Shown here: positions 4,943 to 6,212 of the stretch, one piece after another | Layout: every line of letters begins with the position of its first letter | How positions within the stretch are numbered: position 1 is the stretch's first letter | From: Planctomycetaceae bacterium | Lineage (GTDB): Bacteria > Planctomycetota > Planctomycetia > Pirellulales > Thermoguttaceae | Assembly: GCA_031274385.1 (NCBI GenBank) | Contig: JAISQH010000631.1 | Span: 1 to 6,212 of the forward strand | Direction of reading: 5' to 3' | DNA: 6,212 bases | The notes under the pieces: model-generated | Seen by the model: the letters and a program-made list of their open reading frames with translations, nothing else | What the model was told of the DNA's origin: nothing | Databases searched by the model: none | Program-made: the position numbers and the translations under genes

Positions 4943-5564
4943 ACTCTTCCTGTTGTTCAATGGCATTCTTTTTGAGAATATCGTCCACAACACCGTAAGT
5001 TTTTGCTTCTTCGGCATTGAGATAAAAATCACGGTCGGTATCTTTGGCGATTTCTTCAACGGGTTTACCGATGTGCGAGGCGAGAATTTCGTTGAGCATT
5101 GCCCGATCTTTTAAGATTTCTGTTGCTTGAATCTCAATATCGGTCACTTGTCCTCCGACGCCGCCCCACGGTTGGTGCATCATAATCTTGGCGTGAGGCA
5201 ACGCAAAGCGTTTTCCTTTGGTGCCGCCTGCCAAAAGAATGGAGCCGCCGCTTGCCGCCAATCCGACGCAATAGGTTGCTACCGGACAACTTAGCATTTG
5301 CATTGTGTCGTAAATTGCCAATGTTGCTGTGACGCTTCCGCCGGGCGAATTGATGTAAAAATGAATATCTTTCCGGCGGTTTTCACTCTGAAGATAAAGC
5401 AATTTCATTACAAGTTCGTTTGCGTTATCGCTTCGGATTTCGCCTTGCAGAAAAATGATCCGGTTCTCAAGAAGTAAATCGCCAAGCGTCATGGAGCGTT
5501 GACGCTGGTAATCTCGATAAGTTGCCATTGAATCGGAATGGATCGGGAAAAAAGTGTCGCGCAT
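4941..5564 (-). CDS. clpP: ATP-dependent Clp protease proteolytic subunit ClpP (first paralog, divergent N-terminus)
   Basis: A ClpP-family serine peptidase of 207 residues from the start given, or 195 from the ATG at 5528. From 5528 the triad is S93 (GLAASGGS), H118 (MMHQP) and D167 (KDTDRDF), all intact, with the loop YINSPGGSVTAT at 58-69. It differs from canonical ClpP at the N-terminus (TYRDYQRQRSMTLGDLLLENR instead of DIYSRLLKDR) and ends in an acidic EQQEE tail, features I associate with planctomycete ClpP1. The start is uncertain: neither ATG has a Shine-Dalgarno, and the frame stays open upstream to a TTG at 5717 with no recognisable ClpP sequence there. 5564 is kept because it allows a short propeptide. 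The partner clpP2 lies downstream beyond the toxin-antitoxin cassette. Confidence 0.96.
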   Translation of the reverse strand: MRDTFFPIHSDSMATYRDYQRQRSMTLGDLLLENRIIFLQGEIRSDNANELVMKLLYLQSENRRKDIHFYINSPGGSVTATLAIYDTMQMLSCPVATYCVGLAASGGSILLAGGTKGKRFALPHAKIMMHQPWGGVGGQVTDIEIQATEILKDRAMLNEILASHIGKPVEEIAKDTDRDFYLNAEEAKTYGVVDDILKKNAIEQQEE

Positions 5565-5846
5565 AAATAAAAAGGGTTCAAAGTTGTAAAGAGTAGGAAA
5601 TCCGGTTCTGTATTGAGCGTAAAGGATAAAGTAGCAAGAAGTTATAGAATAATTTGACTTAAAACACTTCATTCTCCGCTTCTTGAGTTGTAATTTTGCA
5701 AAAAAAGCGGTAATCAATCAAGAGCGATTTTCGAAAATGGAGTAGAAAATTTCCTATTATTCAATTATTGAGTTTAAAATAGGCAAAATAAACAATTGAC
5801 AAACTATTTTGAAATTCCGTAAATTGAACAGATAGAACATTTTTAT

Positions 5847-5874
5847 AGAATACCAGATTATGAAATTTTGGCAA
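5847..5874 (-). promoter_or_regulatory. candidate sigma70 promoter directed towards clpP1
   Basis: On the minus strand TTGCCA (5874-5869) and TATTCT (5852-5847) are 16 bp apart, and the -10 is preceded by TGG, an extended -10 element. Transcription would start near 5840, leaving a leader of about 275 nt before 5564. Each hexamer has two mismatches to consensus, so this is a moderate prediction. A weaker TTGTCA/TATTTT pair with a short 15-bp spacer lies at 5802-5776. Confidence 0.4.
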
Positions 5875-5931
5875 GAGCAATCACTGTCGATCTGCAAAGT
5901 TTAAAATAAGTAGTAAGATAAGTTGCGAACA

Positions 5932-5972
5932 AAGGCACGAAGGACACAAAGATTGAATTGAATTTTTTGTGT
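5932..5972. repeat. short inverted repeat with 8-bp subrepeats
   Basis: AAGGCACG is followed directly by AAGGACAC (two related 8-bp units) and AAAG. ACACAAA at 5944-5950 pairs with TTTGTGT at 5966-5972 across a 15-nt loop, with weaker complementarity outside. It looks like a small dispersed intergenic repeat; this cannot be confirmed within the window. Confidence 0.45.
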
Positions 5973-6030
5973 GTTCTGTGTACTTTTGACCACAATAAAA
6001 AACTCCAAGATGGGAATATTTTGAGAAATA

Positions 6031-6069
6031 TCTGAAAAATAATTTGAAAATAATTTGAAAATTTTCAGA
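6031..6069. repeat. AT-rich inverted repeat enclosing an 11-bp tandem repeat, upstream of the -35
   Basis: TCTGAAAA (6031-6038) is inversely repeated as TTTTCAGA (6062-6069). Between them ATAATTTGAAA occurs twice in tandem (6039-6049 and 6050-6060). The right end is 6 bp from the -35 hexamer of the promoter at 6076, the place where an UP element or activator site would lie. Confidence 0.7.
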
Positions 6070-6075
6070 AATGCG

Positions 6076-6104
6076 TTGACAGCCGATTTTATTTCGTGTA
6101 CACT
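6076..6104 (+). promoter_or_regulatory. sigma70-type promoter of the right-edge gene
   Basis: A perfect -35 TTGACA (6076-6081), a 17-bp spacer and a -10 TACACT (6099-6104, four of six). The predicted start is near 6111, giving a leader of about 78 nt. AT-rich repeats directly upstream could act as an UP element. Confidence 0.75.
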
Positions 6105-6114
6105 TCTCATTGGA

Positions 6115-6148
6115 ATTTGCGTTTTTTGCTTTTTCATGCAACGCAAAT
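6115..6148 (+). promoter_or_regulatory. 9-bp leader stem-loop
   Basis: ATTTGCGTT (6115-6123) pairs perfectly with AACGCAAAT (6140-6148) around a 16-nt pyrimidine-rich loop. It would begin within a few bases of the predicted 5' end of the transcript and ends about 27 nt before the ribosome binding site. This position fits a stabilising 5' hairpin or a regulatory leader. It lacks a following U-run, so it is not a terminator. Confidence 0.6.
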
Positions 6149-6188
6149 GTGAGTTTCACCATTTTTCAGAATTACAAGGAGAAAAATT

Positions 6189-6212
6189 ATGAAAGTTCGA
6201 TTTTCTGTTAAT
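6189..6212 (+). CDS. start of a plus-strand gene, first 8 codons only
   Basis: ATG at 6189 opens MKVRFSVN and runs off the right edge. AAGGAG (6176-6181) is 7 nt upstream, the best ribosome binding site in the window, and the promoter and leader hairpin described above precede it. The two basic residues near the start could begin a signal peptide, but eight residues are too few to identify the product. Confidence 0.75.

Larger units (their letters stand above)
5565..6188. other. divergent intergenic region between clpP1 and the right-edge gene
   Basis: About 620 bp without a convincing gene. It holds, from left to right: an open but unsupported extension of the clpP1 frame (to 5717); a perfect 12-bp palindrome ATTTTCGAAAAT (5727-5738); a candidate clpP1-direction promoter (5847-5874); an inverted repeat with GGCACG/GGACAC-type units (5932-5972); AT-rich tandem repeats; and the promoter and leader of the plus-strand gene. 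Minus-strand frames between 5881 and 6162 are cysteine-rich and low in complexity and are not called. Confidence 0.6.

Noticed and set aside
5796..5824. Plus-strand TTGACA with an 18-bp spacer to TAAATT as a small-RNA promoter
   Set aside because: The -10 is weak, no terminator follows, and no structured RNA or gene is evident before the stronger promoter at 6076.
5881..6162. Minus-strand open frames of 81-93 codons in the divergent intergenic region
   Set aside because: They are low-complexity and cysteine-rich, derive from repeat-like DNA, and overlap the promoter and leader of the plus-strand gene; no ribosome binding site or recognisable domain.

Overview
The window is an AT-rich bacterial segment in which almost everything is read from the minus strand. 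Three things point to a planctomycete-like bacterium: two different clpP genes close together, a ClpP1 with a divergent N-terminus (MTLGDLLLENR in place of the usual DIYSRLLKDR), and a small coiled-coil lipoprotein containing LVDLKRENESLR. This lineage call rests on remembered sequence resemblance only and is tentative.

In minus-strand reading order the layout is: clpP1 (5564-4941); a cassette of toxin-antitoxin type holding hepT (4812-4384), mntA (4384-4061), two tandem paralogous antitoxin-like genes (4031-3759 and 3745-3470) and a PIN-domain toxin that ends early (3473-3138); clpP2 (2989-2402); a small lipoprotein (2326-1895); a second HepT-like gene whose active-site motif is gone (1846-1409), overlapping a GNAT acetyltransferase (1412-948); and an AAA/OLD-like ATPase (794-1) that runs off the left edge. 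At the right edge a divergent plus-strand gene starts at 6189. It has a clear sigma70-type promoter, a leader stem-loop and a good ribosome binding site.

The two ClpP subunits both keep complete Ser-His-Asp triads and probably form one proteolytic core. The cassette sits exactly between them. HepT/MntA has every motif needed for the known scheme in which MntA AMPylates a tyrosine of the HepT RX4HXY motif. The second module pairs a PIN toxin with a 4-nt-overlapping antitoxin-like protein that has a diverged upstream duplicate.

Three different short tandem repeats lie at the clp gene boundaries: eight 4-bp units at the clpP1 stop, nine 7-bp units in perfect register just before the clpP2 start, and three 11-bp units at the clpP2 stop. 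I see no tRNA, rRNA, CRISPR array or insertion-sequence transposase. The best leads are the dead HepT paralog joined to a GNAT, the duplicated antitoxin with a truncated PIN partner, the heptamer array at clpP2, and the placement of the cassette between two protease genes.
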